DNA of 64,000 nt from Pontivivens insulae (GTDB lineage: Bacteria; Pseudomonadota; Alphaproteobacteria; Rhodobacterales; Rhodobacteraceae). The translations under genes were made by a program, and so were the position numbers. Of the stretch, positions 52,478-60,779 are shown piece after piece (positions within the stretch are counted from its first letter, which is position 1; each line of letters opens with the position of its first letter). The stretch is from the NCBI RefSeq assembly GCF_900302495.1, contig NZ_OMKW01000005.1, forward strand, positions 1 through 64,000, in the 5' to 3' direction. Under the pieces are notes generated by a model. That model ran no database searches and was not told the origin of the DNA. It was given only the letters and a program-made list of their open reading frames with translations.

Positions 52478-53158
52478 CTAGGATGTCGCCGTCGACCCGC
52501 TTCTGCGCGTGAACAGGAGCCACAGGCAAAAGGCCGTTTCTGCGACCAGTGGCACACCATACGCGGGGACGATGATCCCGTGCAGGTCAGGTGCAACGAA
52601 GCGCAGGACGCTGCCTGACAGGTATACCACCCCGGACAGAGCAATTCCGATCCCAAGCACACGCGGGACAAATCCGGACTGGACAATCAAGGCGCCGGTC
52701 AAAAGGCAGTTAATGCCAAAGAAGATCAGGCCCAGGTCATACCCATAGGCATGCATTGCTATGAAAGTGAGTACGAGGTCCGAGCGGTCGTCTATAGTCC
52801 CTGATTGAAGCAGCAAAACCGCCGCTTGCAGGTTCAGAAGCCCCGCGGCGATCAAACCCGCCTGCAGCAGCCGGAAGATCATCGCTGTCAGTGCTAGTCC
52901 CGCTGAGACCGGGCGAAACATCCAGAACAGCAAGATGGCCAGCGTGACATCAGCAAGCGCCATCAAGACATCCACCATGATCGACATCCGAAACCGCATC
53001 ATCTGGGCCAGTATTGCCTGCGCGGTGCCATCGGCAGATGAAAGATCAATCAGCGGCCCGCGCAGCGCGACCTCTGAACCGACCCCGCAGAGGATGATGA
53101 TGAGATAGCAAAGACCAGCGAAACGGACTTGCCCGGGTGAAAGCAGCAACGTTTTCAT
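52478..53158 (-). CDS. DUF4386 membrane protein
   Basis: 226 residues with the DUF4386 pattern: FAGLCYLIIILCGVGSEVAL at the first helix, then a loop with RMSIMVDVLMALADVTLAIL, later SGTIDDRSDLVLTFIAMHAY and GINCLLTGALIVQSGFVPRV. About six helices. Function is unknown. The window's second member of this family (the first is at 22417); both are co-transcribed with hydrolase or oxidoreductase genes. Confidence 0.88.
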   Translation of the reverse strand: MKTLLLSPGQVRFAGLCYLIIILCGVGSEVALRGPLIDLSSADGTAQAILAQMMRFRMSIMVDVLMALADVTLAILLFWMFRPVSAGLALTAMIFRLLQAGLIAAGLLNLQAAVLLLQSGTIDDRSDLVLTFIAMHAYGYDLGLIFFGINCLLTGALIVQSGFVPRVLGIGIALSGVVYLSGSVLRFVAPDLHGIIVPAYGVPLVAETAFCLWLLFTRRSGSTATS

Positions 53159-53170
53159 ATCTCTTGCCCC

Positions 53171-54151
53171 CTAAACCACGACGACATTGCCGCGCTTGCG
53201 GCCTGTTTCGACATAGCGGTGGGCCTCTACCAGATCGGCCAACGGATAGGTCCTGTCCATGACAGGCGAAAACTTGTTGCTGGCCATCAGCGCAATAACC
53301 TCGGAAAGCTCTGCACGGTGCACCTCAGGCTTTGACATACCCGCCGCCGCGAACTTCGCCTTCTTGCGCCCAAATGCCGCTGTCAGCAGCATGTCACTCA
53401 GCAGCGTCAACCCGAGCACCGGGGACAGATACCGTCCCCCTCTGTTGAGTGCTGGTTTTGCCGACCGGAATGAGGATACCCCAAGTGTGTCAAAGACGAC
53501 GTCATAAGCAGAACTGGCTTTAAGGGGGTCGTGCGACACGTAGTCGACGACTTGATCCGCCCCAAGTGACTTGACCAATTCAAAGTTGCGTGCACTGGCG
53601 CTGGCCGTGACATTCGCCCCCAAAGCCTTGGCGAACTGTACGGCTGCCGTTCCGAGGCTGCCGGACCCACCAAGGATCAGTACGGTCTCGCCCGGTTGAA
53701 CCTGTGCGACGCGGGTCAGGAAATGCCAGGACGTCATCGCGCCATCAAAAAGCGTTGCTGCTTCTTCGTAGCTGATTGTTTCTGGTTTTTTCAGAAGGCT
53801 TCCAGTTTCATCGACACAGATCTGTGTCGCGTTTGCACCAAACTGAAGGCCTGCCTCCCCAAAGACAGCATCGCCGACATGAAAGGAGGTTACCTCGTCA
53901 CCCACAGCGACAACATCACCGGAAAAGCAAGTCCCGACCAACCCATTCCGTGGGCGTGACAGACCAAGAAACAGCCTGGCAAATTTTGGTTGCCCTGCGC
54001 GCATCATGCTATCTGCACGAGACACAGCAGAAGCGCGGATGCGCACAAGCACCTCTCGTGCGGCCGGCGAGTGTACTGGGCACGAAACAGATCTTAGGAC
54101 TTCTGGCCCACCGTAGCGGCTGACATTCCATGCGTTGAATGTGGTTCCCAT
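53171..54151 (-). CDS. Zinc-independent MDR oxidoreductase (quinone-reductase type)
   Basis: A 326-residue medium-chain dehydrogenase/reductase. The N-terminal domain reads FNAWNVSRYGGPEVLRSVSC and GTCFSGDVVAVGDEVTSFHV. The nucleotide-binding motif is ILGGSGSLGTAAVQFAKALG. The cysteine/histidine zinc ligands of alcohol dehydrogenases are not evident, so it is quinone-reductase-like and NADPH-dependent. It is divergent from the LysR gene and first in an operon towards DUF4386, NTF2-like and DoxX genes. Confidence 0.87.
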   Translation of the reverse strand: MGTTFNAWNVSRYGGPEVLRSVSCPVHSPAAREVLVRIRASAVSRADSMMRAGQPKFARLFLGLSRPRNGLVGTCFSGDVVAVGDEVTSFHVGDAVFGEAGLQFGANATQICVDETGSLLKKPETISYEEAATLFDGAMTSWHFLTRVAQVQPGETVLILGGSGSLGTAAVQFAKALGANVTASASARNFELVKSLGADQVVDYVSHDPLKASSAYDVVFDTLGVSSFRSAKPALNRGGRYLSPVLGLTLLSDMLLTAAFGRKKAKFAAAGMSKPEVHRAELSEVIALMASNKFSPVMDRTYPLADLVEAHRYVETGRKRGNVVVV

Positions 54152-54217
54152 GATGATCTCTCCATTTGTCTGGTCAGAGAGATGCAGTATTTAAATTGAT
54201 CCAATAATTGCCTAAAA

Positions 54218-54234
54218 TGAACCACATTGGTTCA
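54218..54234. promoter_or_regulatory. LysR-type operator in the divergent promoter
   Basis: TGAACCACATTGGTTCA is a perfect 7-bp inverted repeat spaced by 3, containing the T-N11-A core of LysR sites. It lies 18 bases before the LysR start and 67 bases from the oxidoreductase start, the standard place for control of both genes. Confidence 0.65.
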
Positions 54235-54251
54235 AAAACGGTACACTTGCC

Positions 54252-55133
54252 ATGGATTGGAAATCGCTGCCGGCATTTCTTGCTGTCGCGCGATCTGGGT
54301 CGTTGCGCGCCGGCGCCGAACAGATAGAGGGCACCCACGCGACGGTAAGACGCCAGATCGAGGGGTTGGAAGCACAGTTAGGAACGACGCTCTTTCGCAG
54401 AAATGCAGCAGGCCTCACACTGTCAGCCGCCGGACGACGATTGCTCCCACAAGCGTTGGAGGCTGAGGCTGCGCTCCTGAAGGGCTTTAGCGCCGTGAAG
54501 GGACTGGATCGCGAAGCCTCAGGCCGTATTCGTCTCTCTGCTGATCCATTGACTGCGCACTATCTGCTCGCGCCTGTCTTGGCGGATTTCGCCAGCCTCT
54601 ATCCGGAGATCGAGATTGACCTGAGATTGTCCTACTTCATCGACTCGATCGAAAAGGATGAAACAGATGTCTCGATCCGTCATGTCGTCGACGTCGAGGA
54701 AGACGCGGTTGGCCGGAAGCTGTTTCCATTGTCCATTGGTGTCTTCGCGTCGCGCAAGTATGTCGACACGGTGCTCCCTAACGCTGGCCCGAAAGGTGCT
54801 GGACTGACCTGGATCGGATATGGCGATGTACCCGAATTGCAGACCATGATTGATGCGTCGCCATTTCCCAATGCACGCGTCCGCCACGCTGTCCAAGATC
54901 CACAAATGCATCTTCATCTTGCGCGCAACGGTGCTGGCATGACGTTTATTGCGAATTGGGTGCAATCCGTCTTTCCCGATATGCAACGGGTACCCGGCAC
55001 GACCTTGGATCAAAGACGGTCGACATGGATACTGCTTCATGGCGATTTGCGACGGATACGCAGGGCGCGATTGCTGGTCGACTACCTCTATGGCGCTTTG
55101 CAGGAACGGCGCGCAGACTTTATCGGACAATAG
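54252..55133 (+). CDS. LysR-family regulator
   Basis: 293 residues with N-terminal helix-turn-helix (WKSLPAFLAVARSGSLRAGA, THATVRRQIEGLEAQLGTTL) and a substrate-binding domain (GRIRLSADPLTAHYLLAPVL). The sequence resembles regulators of detoxification or quinone/aldehyde response genes, which suits its divergent MDR oxidoreductase. A palindromic site lies between them. Confidence 0.92.
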   Translation: MDWKSLPAFLAVARSGSLRAGAEQIEGTHATVRRQIEGLEAQLGTTLFRRNAAGLTLSAAGRRLLPQALEAEAALLKGFSAVKGLDREASGRIRLSADPLTAHYLLAPVLADFASLYPEIEIDLRLSYFIDSIEKDETDVSIRHVVDVEEDAVGRKLFPLSIGVFASRKYVDTVLPNAGPKGAGLTWIGYGDVPELQTMIDASPFPNARVRHAVQDPQMHLHLARNGAGMTFIANWVQSVFPDMQRVPGTTLDQRRSTWILLHGDLRRIRRARLLVDYLYGALQERRADFIGQ

Positions 55134-55543
55134 CGCGGCCTTAAGGACATCGCGAATGCGTTGCCGCTTATTCCAAATGCAAGAGTGTGGCTGAGCGAGG
55201 CATCGCGGCTTTGACACAGCAGCAGTTCTGCTCTCTTTCGGATCGGGCTCTTCAACCTACGCATATCTTTCATCAAGCTGAAGAAGACGCTTCCTTAAGC
55301 TGTTGAAGAGCTCGATCCTGCTGGGCGTTCAAATTTGCAGGTTTCACGGTGCCGATTTCCGATGCTGGACCAGATAATGGCGACATTTTTAGGAAAATTC
55401 TGCGGCAATTGCTTAACCTTACCATGGGCTTCGGTGCATAATCGCACAGACCTTCCCTTACGTCAGGCTGATACTTGGCTCTGCTCGGGCGCTGATCCGG
55501 GTGAACGTCAACAGGGAGGGTGGTTCGCCACCTGCAAGGTGAA
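55134..55543. other. Intergenic region before the lanthipeptide genes
   Basis: About 400 bases that should contain the promoter of the lanthipeptide operon. No convincing -35/-10 pair was seen by eye, and no gene on either strand. Minus-strand frames across this region run antisense through the precursor gene and lack family signatures. Confidence 0.45.
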
Positions 55544-56083
55544 ATGGACATCAAAAAAGCTGAGCGCATCATCAAGGAGATTGTTGCGAACTCGGATCTT
55601 CTGGAGCAGTTCGCCGACGGGGCTACGAAAGCCGTCGACAAACTCAAGGAGATTGAGAGGGAAGACGTTGATGCTCTGCGTGAACTCAACTCAATCCAGC
55701 ATTTCAGTGGCTTTCGGCTGACGTTGCAGGACGCCGCAACATTCGGTCAAGACACCAAGAACTGTGGTTCAGGCGCTTGCGGTACAGACACGACCTGCAA
55801 ACAGGGTGCCTGTATCACCAACACGTCTGACTGCGGCGGCACTGGATGCGGAACAGATACCACATGCAATCAGGGGTCCTGTGTCACTGATACGTCTGAT
55901 TGCGGGAAATCTGCTTGCGGAACGAACGGATCGTCGGAGAGCGACATGCTCCTCATGACCCGGGCAGGTCCGTGCGTGGAGCGCGGAATTGAGGCGTCGG
56001 TCAACGTTCGGTTTGATTTCGACGTGCGCTTCCCTGCAGCCAGCGTGCCGGGAAAGCCGCGCTTAACGGTGCGTGAAAAGTGA
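55544..56083 (+). CDS. Cys-rich repeat lanthipeptide precursor
   Basis: A 179-residue precursor from ATG 55544, with AAGGTGAA just upstream (an ATG at 55520 is weaker). Residues 1-70 are a charged helical leader (KKAERIIKEIVANSDLLEQF, DGATKAVDKLKEIEREDVDA). Residues 74-131 are the likely core: 10 Cys with many Thr/Ser in an exact 23-residue period. C74-C97-C120, C79-C102-C125, C85-C108 and C90-C113 align, with repeated CGTDTTC and DTSDCG. Residues 132-179 are a follower region with one more Cys. The stop overlaps the GTG of the lyase-kinase gene (GTGA). The abundance of Thr/Ser and Cys is what lanthionine ring formation needs. No double-glycine site is seen, so the protease is unknown. Confidence 0.8.
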   Translation: MDIKKAERIIKEIVANSDLLEQFADGATKAVDKLKEIEREDVDALRELNSIQHFSGFRLTLQDAATFGQDTKNCGSGACGTDTTCKQGACITNTSDCGGTGCGTDTTCNQGSCVTDTSDCGKSACGTNGSSESDMLLMTRAGPCVERGIEASVNVRFDFDVRFPAASVPGKPRLTVREK

Positions 56084-57540
56084 TTGCGCAATCGAGAAGC
56101 CGAACTCCGGCGCAGGATCGGGACGCTGTTATGCGCCCCGATCTCTACAAGGACATTTTGCACAATCACGGCTTCCAATTGGCCGCCGAAGGACCGTGGC
56201 TTGAGGCGCGGGGTGTTAGGGCTCTTCCCCAAGAAGGCTGGAAATTTCATATCAGCGCGATCCTGGTACATGCCGAGAGAGTGCTGAATGCGGTGCTTCC
56301 AATTCTCAAAGAGCATGGCATCTCGTTCAAGGTCGCGCGTACCCCTTCTATTTTAAACGAGCTCAATTCGGGTTTGTTGGGGGAGACCCAGTCTGGCAAA
56401 TTCATGACAGTCTATCCGGCGGATGAGCATGAGGCTGGCGCACTCGCTCCAGCGCTGATTTCGGCTACCCAGGGATTTCGAGGCCCCAGGGTGATGACTG
56501 ACCTGCGGCTTGGGGATGTCGTACATTCCCGTTTTGGCGGCATCTTGCCGCTGATCGAGCGGACAGACCGGGGCAAAATACGGCGCATGATCGCTGATCA
56601 GATCACCGGCGAATTGGTCGAAGACACCTATGACGTACCTTACGCGCCCGCAGTGCATCCGTTCGGATCAGACGCGCGGCCAGCCTATGGACATGAAGAA
56701 TCTCGGGAATTGGCGGAGCAACTTCAGGGTCGCTACATCCTGGTGTCCCGATTGAAGAACGACGTGAAAGGCTCTGTCTTCTTGGGTCTTGCACTAGAAA
56801 CCAAGCAGAGCGTGATCATCAAGACAGGTCGACGTGACTATCTCGACGATCCACAGGGACGGGACATGTACGAACGTGTCCACCATGAAGCCGATATCCT
56901 GCGAATGCTGAACAACGTGGAGGGCGTGCCAAGCGTTGAGGGGGTTATCGAGACGTCTGACATTGCTGCACTCATTAAGACATTCGTACCTGGAACGCCT
57001 TTGAGAGACGCGCTCAGCTGGCCTCTGGCCTTTCGCCCCCGCCACGAACGGTACGGGATGCTGACGATCGGGCGCAGTATTGTCGCTCTCGTAGAAAGAC
57101 TACATGAGGCCGGTGTCCTGCATCGGGATCTGTCAGATGGAAATGTTGTGCTTGATGACGCATTGCGGCCCTCGCTGATTGATTTTGAGTTGGCTTGGAA
57201 AGCGGGCTCCGAGGAAGTTCCATATACGCTTGGCACGGATGGTTTCATGTCACCGCAGCAGGCTGCGATGGAGACTCCCACGACCGCAGACGATATCTAC
57301 GCGCTTGGGACGCTCATCTTGTCAGCGCTTTGTGGGACGTCGGTTCGCCAGATCCATCATGTGAAATTCACGCCCCAGCACGGCCTGATCCGACGGCTGA
57401 GGCGGATGACGGGTTTAGAGCCCGAATTACTGGATACATTGGCGGCAACGGTCGCCTATGCCCCGAGTGACCGACCGACACTCAATGAGATTGGCGTTGC
57501 GTTGGATGCCGCACGTTCGCGCGAAGGATTGCCTCAATGA
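56080..57540 (+). CDS. Lyase-kinase half of a split LanL/LanKC-type lanthionine synthetase
   Basis: 486 residues from GTG 56080. The N-terminal lyase-like domain (about 20-195) has family sequence DLYKDILHNHGFQLAAEGPW, PQEGWKFHISAILVHAERVL, ISFKVARTPSILNELNSG, GKFMTVYPADE and GFRGPRVMTDLRLGDVVHSR. The kinase domain (about 215-480) has Lys248 in VIIKTGRRD, Glu270 in the C-helix, HRDLSDGNVVLDD (348-360) and DFE (368-370) in place of DFG. The enzyme would phosphorylate Ser/Thr of the precursor and eliminate phosphate to give dehydro residues. In known class III and IV enzymes the same polypeptide continues into a cyclase; here it stops, and a separate LanC follows with a 4-base overlap. Confidence 0.85.
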   Translation: MIAQSRSRTPAQDRDAVMRPDLYKDILHNHGFQLAAEGPWLEARGVRALPQEGWKFHISAILVHAERVLNAVLPILKEHGISFKVARTPSILNELNSGLLGETQSGKFMTVYPADEHEAGALAPALISATQGFRGPRVMTDLRLGDVVHSRFGGILPLIERTDRGKIRRMIADQITGELVEDTYDVPYAPAVHPFGSDARPAYGHEESRELAEQLQGRYILVSRLKNDVKGSVFLGLALETKQSVIIKTGRRDYLDDPQGRDMYERVHHEADILRMLNNVEGVPSVEGVIETSDIAALIKTFVPGTPLRDALSWPLAFRPRHERYGMLTIGRSIVALVERLHEAGVLHRDLSDGNVVLDDALRPSLIDFELAWKAGSEEVPYTLGTDGFMSPQQAAMETPTTADDIYALGTLILSALCGTSVRQIHHVKFTPQHGLIRRLRRMTGLEPELLDTLAATVAYAPSDRPTLNEIGVALDAARSREGLPQ

Positions 57541-58712
57541 TTTCCAAGAAAGCCTATCACGAAGCACTCCTGCAAGGGCTGCTCGATGGATCAGCCGTGA
57601 CCAAGGATGGCTCACTGTGGCTCGCTCAGTTCGATGATGATGAATTGAAATTGTTGCGCAATCCTTACAAGGGGCTTGGCGGTCTGTTGTACCTTTGGTC
57701 GCAATTTCTGAGGTGCGGCATTGGCGAAGACACGCGGGACCGAGCGCGGGAACTGGCGCTGTGGTTGCTCGAACAGCATCCGACAGAGGATATGCAAATG
57801 CCCGGCCTGTATGCGGGTGAGGCCGGGGTCGCCATTGCTATCTTGGAGGCCGTCAAAGCTGGAATACTTGAGGGCGGATCGTGGCTCGACGACTATTTTG
57901 CGGCGGTATCTGCCGCAGTGGCGCCCAGCCTCGACATCACCCATGGCGAAGCGGGGCAGGGGCTGGCATTTCTCAAGCTGGCCAAAGATTACGATGTGTC
58001 CTTCTTCGAGCCGGCCGGTTTACGCGCTGAGCAGATTATGGCCGCTCAAAGGTCGGATGGCGGTTGGGATACGGCATGGGGTCAATTGGCAGGGCAGGAA
58101 CCACCCCAAGCCGGTTTTGCGCACGGGGTTGCTGGGATTACCTATTTTCTGACTTGTTATGCCGACGCTGTTGAAGACAACGGGGACGTTCTTGATGCCG
58201 CCTCCAAGGGCGCCGACTGGATGTGGGCTCACCGTTTGGCACCAACAGAGGCGCGGTCGACAGTGCAGTGGGGTCACACCATTGAAGATGAGGGCATTCG
58301 CAATTTTTGGTGCCACGGCGCACTCGGCATTGGCCTCACATTTCTAGAGCTCTGGAAAGTCACGGGCGACGCAAAGCACTTGGATCGTGCGATGGCCGCG
58401 CTTGATCAAGATCATGATTATTTCAGGATTGATGATCTTGGGATTTGTCATGGTGTTGCTGGCCACGGTGAAATCCAACTGACTGCTTACTTCGCAACCG
58501 GAGAACAACGGTTTCGCGAGAGAGCAGTGAAGGCAATGCGGTGGCTACACACGGTCTCCCAAGCTCGCTCCGACACAGGGCTGACATGGCTGACAGCCCA
58601 ACATGCGACACCCGTTCCTACGATGTCTCTGATGACCGGGGGAGGTGGCATTGCGCATTTCCTATTTCGGTTAAGCGCAAACATGAAAAGCATGCGCTTT
58701 CCGCTATTGTAG
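57537..58712 (+). CDS. Separate LanC-type lanthionine cyclase
   Basis: 391 residues, overlapping the lyase-kinase gene by 4 bases. It has the alpha-barrel repeats of LanC (ITHGEAGQGLAFLKLAK, GFAHGVAGITYFLTC, GICHGVAGHGEIQLTAYF). The zinc ligands of active cyclases are present: Cys259 in NFWCHGALGIG and Cys304-His305 in GICHGVAGHG. His196 (FAHG) is in the place of the catalytic base. Class III synthetases lack these ligands, so the pair is closest to class IV (LanL), but split into two chains. It would add Cys thiols to dehydro residues in the precursor. Confidence 0.87.
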   Translation: MISKKAYHEALLQGLLDGSAVTKDGSLWLAQFDDDELKLLRNPYKGLGGLLYLWSQFLRCGIGEDTRDRARELALWLLEQHPTEDMQMPGLYAGEAGVAIAILEAVKAGILEGGSWLDDYFAAVSAAVAPSLDITHGEAGQGLAFLKLAKDYDVSFFEPAGLRAEQIMAAQRSDGGWDTAWGQLAGQEPPQAGFAHGVAGITYFLTCYADAVEDNGDVLDAASKGADWMWAHRLAPTEARSTVQWGHTIEDEGIRNFWCHGALGIGLTFLELWKVTGDAKHLDRAMAALDQDHDYFRIDDLGICHGVAGHGEIQLTAYFATGEQRFRERAVKAMRWLHTVSQARSDTGLTWLTAQHATPVPTMSLMTGGGGIAHFLFRLSANMKSMRFPLL

Positions 58713-58733
58713 TGACCAAATTCTGCCATACGC

Positions 58734-58778
58734 AGAAAAGGAATCCCCTGAATGTGTTTGGGGAAATTAGCCTTTTCT
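58734..58778 (+). terminator. Hairpin after the lanC-like gene
   Basis: AGAAAAGG (58734-58741) and CCTTTTCT (58771-58778) form a perfect 8-bp stem, with an inner CCCC/GGGG stem (58745-58748 with 58760-58763). No U tract follows. A probable terminator or processing structure ending the precursor-lyase/kinase-cyclase transcript. Confidence 0.5.
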
Positions 58779-58992
58779 GGTCCGGCATACTCCATCGCGA
58801 TCACAGTGAAGTTGGGACTAAAATCAGATCAACAATCTCTATTTTTTTGGACCACAAGGTAGATTGAAACGCGACAGGATTTATCAGACGATTGAAGACG
58901 AGTTCAGCAGTCTTCATTGTTTGAGAGCGTCGCAGGGCACGCTGAGTTGTGACGGAGATGCCGCAAGTTTTTGATACGCATCTGTTTTCTTC

Positions 58993-60756
58993 ATGGAAAA
59001 TCTACTGCTGAGTGAACATAAAATTACAGAACAACGACATCGATTTAGCCAGCGTTTTCTCGTTTTTCTCGATCAAGCTTATGAAATTGCAGAAAGTTCG
59101 CAATCCATTGACGGTCTGATGGCTGCGGCGGACAGCCTGTTTTTTCCATTGTCCGGGGGGGCAGCGCTGGCAACCGACCTTGCAGATGCATACCGCTCAA
59201 ATGATTCACTGGACCGCCATATTGTGCGTCTGGAAGCGCTGGTTTCTGGAGCGGATCCGGACAGCGAGCAATTGAATTCTGATCCATATTTGGCGAGTCT
59301 TGTTCTCACAGACAACGGACGGCGAGCGATTGGAAATGCCGCAGCAGCCGCGCTCTTGGGATGTCGATTTCCCTGCTCACTTTATTCCGTCGAGATGAGC
59401 GAGACTTCGAGAAAGGATGTTTTGAGGTGTTTGCGCGACGCTGAAAGCGGATGCCTGGAAGGCAGTCGGGTCATTAAGATCGAACTTCTTGAACACCAGC
59501 GGCTCTACTTCGCGCGATGCACGAAATTGCAGTTTCGTGGTCCGGATGGCAACGACCGCACCGGCCTCGGGGTGCTGATCAATCACGTGGATTGGCAGAA
59601 AAATGCGATTCTGAAAGCTGCAAAGATGTTTGGGCTGACACGGGCTGAGGCGCATTTGCTGGGGTATTTGCTTCGCGGATGCTCTCAAACAGCGGCTGCG
59701 CGTGCCATGTCAAAGAGCCGCGAAACCGTACGTGCGCAGGCGAAATCAATTCTTCGGAAAACCAAAACCACACAGATGTCGGACGTTATCCAATTGATGA
59801 CCGGCTATATGTTCATGACCGAAGATCAGCCGGCACCCGCGCACGCTGCTCCGGCTACAGCCGATTTTCCCGATCAGGGTGAAGTCCTCAGATTGCCAAA
59901 TGGCAGGCGTGTTCAGATCAACCGGCTTGGGCAGAAGGGTGGGCGTCCGCTCATGTTTTTCCATGGGCTGTACCCAGGGCCATTCATCACGCCGACATTG
60001 AACGACCAATTCCGGGCCGCCGGGTTTGACGTACTTGCTGCATCACGACCTGGTTTCAACGGCACAGATGCACCGGGTGAGTGGGCGCATTTCGAACAGC
60101 AGGTTACCGAAGATGTTGTCGCCATCTGCGACGTTCTTGGCTGGACGAAACTGGATTTTCTGGTCCATCAAACCGGGACGAGTTTCGCGTGCCGCGCCGC
60201 ACAGGCGCTGGAGGGGCGTGTGGGGTCTGCGGTGATGGTGGGCGCAAGCGTGCCGATCAAGGACGACATGCTGAAGACGATGACCCGCGACGCGCGTGTG
60301 GCCGCTGCAGCGGTCAAATATGCTCCGAAAGTTCTGGAGCTGATCTTTCGCGTCAGTGTTGCGCAATTGCGCCAGCAAGGCTCGTATACATTTCTCGCGA
60401 ACAAGATGGCGCATTCTGCGGTGGAATTTGAAACGCTCGATCATCCTGAGACAGGACCGGTGATCGAACGCAGCCTTCATCATCTCGCGAGCGGCGGGCC
60501 AGAGGCGATCATGCAAGACGGGGCTTGCGCGATGAGCGACTGGGAGACGGCCTATCACTATTTGCCAAAGCGGCAATTGTGGCTTCATGGGGCGCGTGAT
60601 CCGGTCATAAACGTGCAGTTCGTGCGAGAGTTTCTGGAGCGCCAGGGCCAGGCGGCACCTGTGATCTACGCGGATCGGGGCGGTGATGTGCTGCTGGCTG
60701 AAGCGAAGGATGTTGTCGCAAGACTATCGACATTCCTCGATGAGGGTGCGGCCTGA
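58993..60756 (+). CDS. LuxR helix-turn-helix fused to an alpha/beta-hydrolase-fold sensor (copy 1)
   Basis: 587 residues. The N-terminal part (1-200) is similar to the sensory region of some LuxR regulators (SLFFPLSGGAALATDLADAY, LVLTDNGRRAIGNAAAAALL), PAS-like. Residues 205-270 form a LuxR-type helix-turn-helix (FGLTRAEAHLLGYLLRGCSQ, KSRETVRAQAKSILRKTKTT). Residues 295-587 are an alpha/beta hydrolase: FFHGLYPGPFITP, SRPGFNGTDAP and elbow HQTGTSFACRAA with Ser397. The position of the catalytic His (GH before LLxE) reads ADRGGDVLLAE, so His is replaced. The domain may bind a ligand rather than hydrolyse it. It probably regulates the adjacent lanthipeptide genes. Confidence 0.83.
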   Translation: MENLLLSEHKITEQRHRFSQRFLVFLDQAYEIAESSQSIDGLMAAADSLFFPLSGGAALATDLADAYRSNDSLDRHIVRLEALVSGADPDSEQLNSDPYLASLVLTDNGRRAIGNAAAAALLGCRFPCSLYSVEMSETSRKDVLRCLRDAESGCLEGSRVIKIELLEHQRLYFARCTKLQFRGPDGNDRTGLGVLINHVDWQKNAILKAAKMFGLTRAEAHLLGYLLRGCSQTAAARAMSKSRETVRAQAKSILRKTKTTQMSDVIQLMTGYMFMTEDQPAPAHAAPATADFPDQGEVLRLPNGRRVQINRLGQKGGRPLMFFHGLYPGPFITPTLNDQFRAAGFDVLAASRPGFNGTDAPGEWAHFEQQVTEDVVAICDVLGWTKLDFLVHQTGTSFACRAAQALEGRVGSAVMVGASVPIKDDMLKTMTRDARVAAAAVKYAPKVLELIFRVSVAQLRQQGSYTFLANKMAHSAVEFETLDHPETGPVIERSLHHLASGGPEAIMQDGACAMSDWETAYHYLPKRQLWLHGARDPVINVQFVREFLERQGQAAPVIYADRGGDVLLAEAKDVVARLSTFLDEGAA

Positions 60757-60779
60757 GATATGTTTTGGAATGAGCTGTT

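Noticed and set aside
55273-55689. 138-codon minus-strand frame opposite the lanthipeptide precursor
   Set aside because: Serine/arginine-rich composition typical of antisense frames; the plus-strand precursor has better support.
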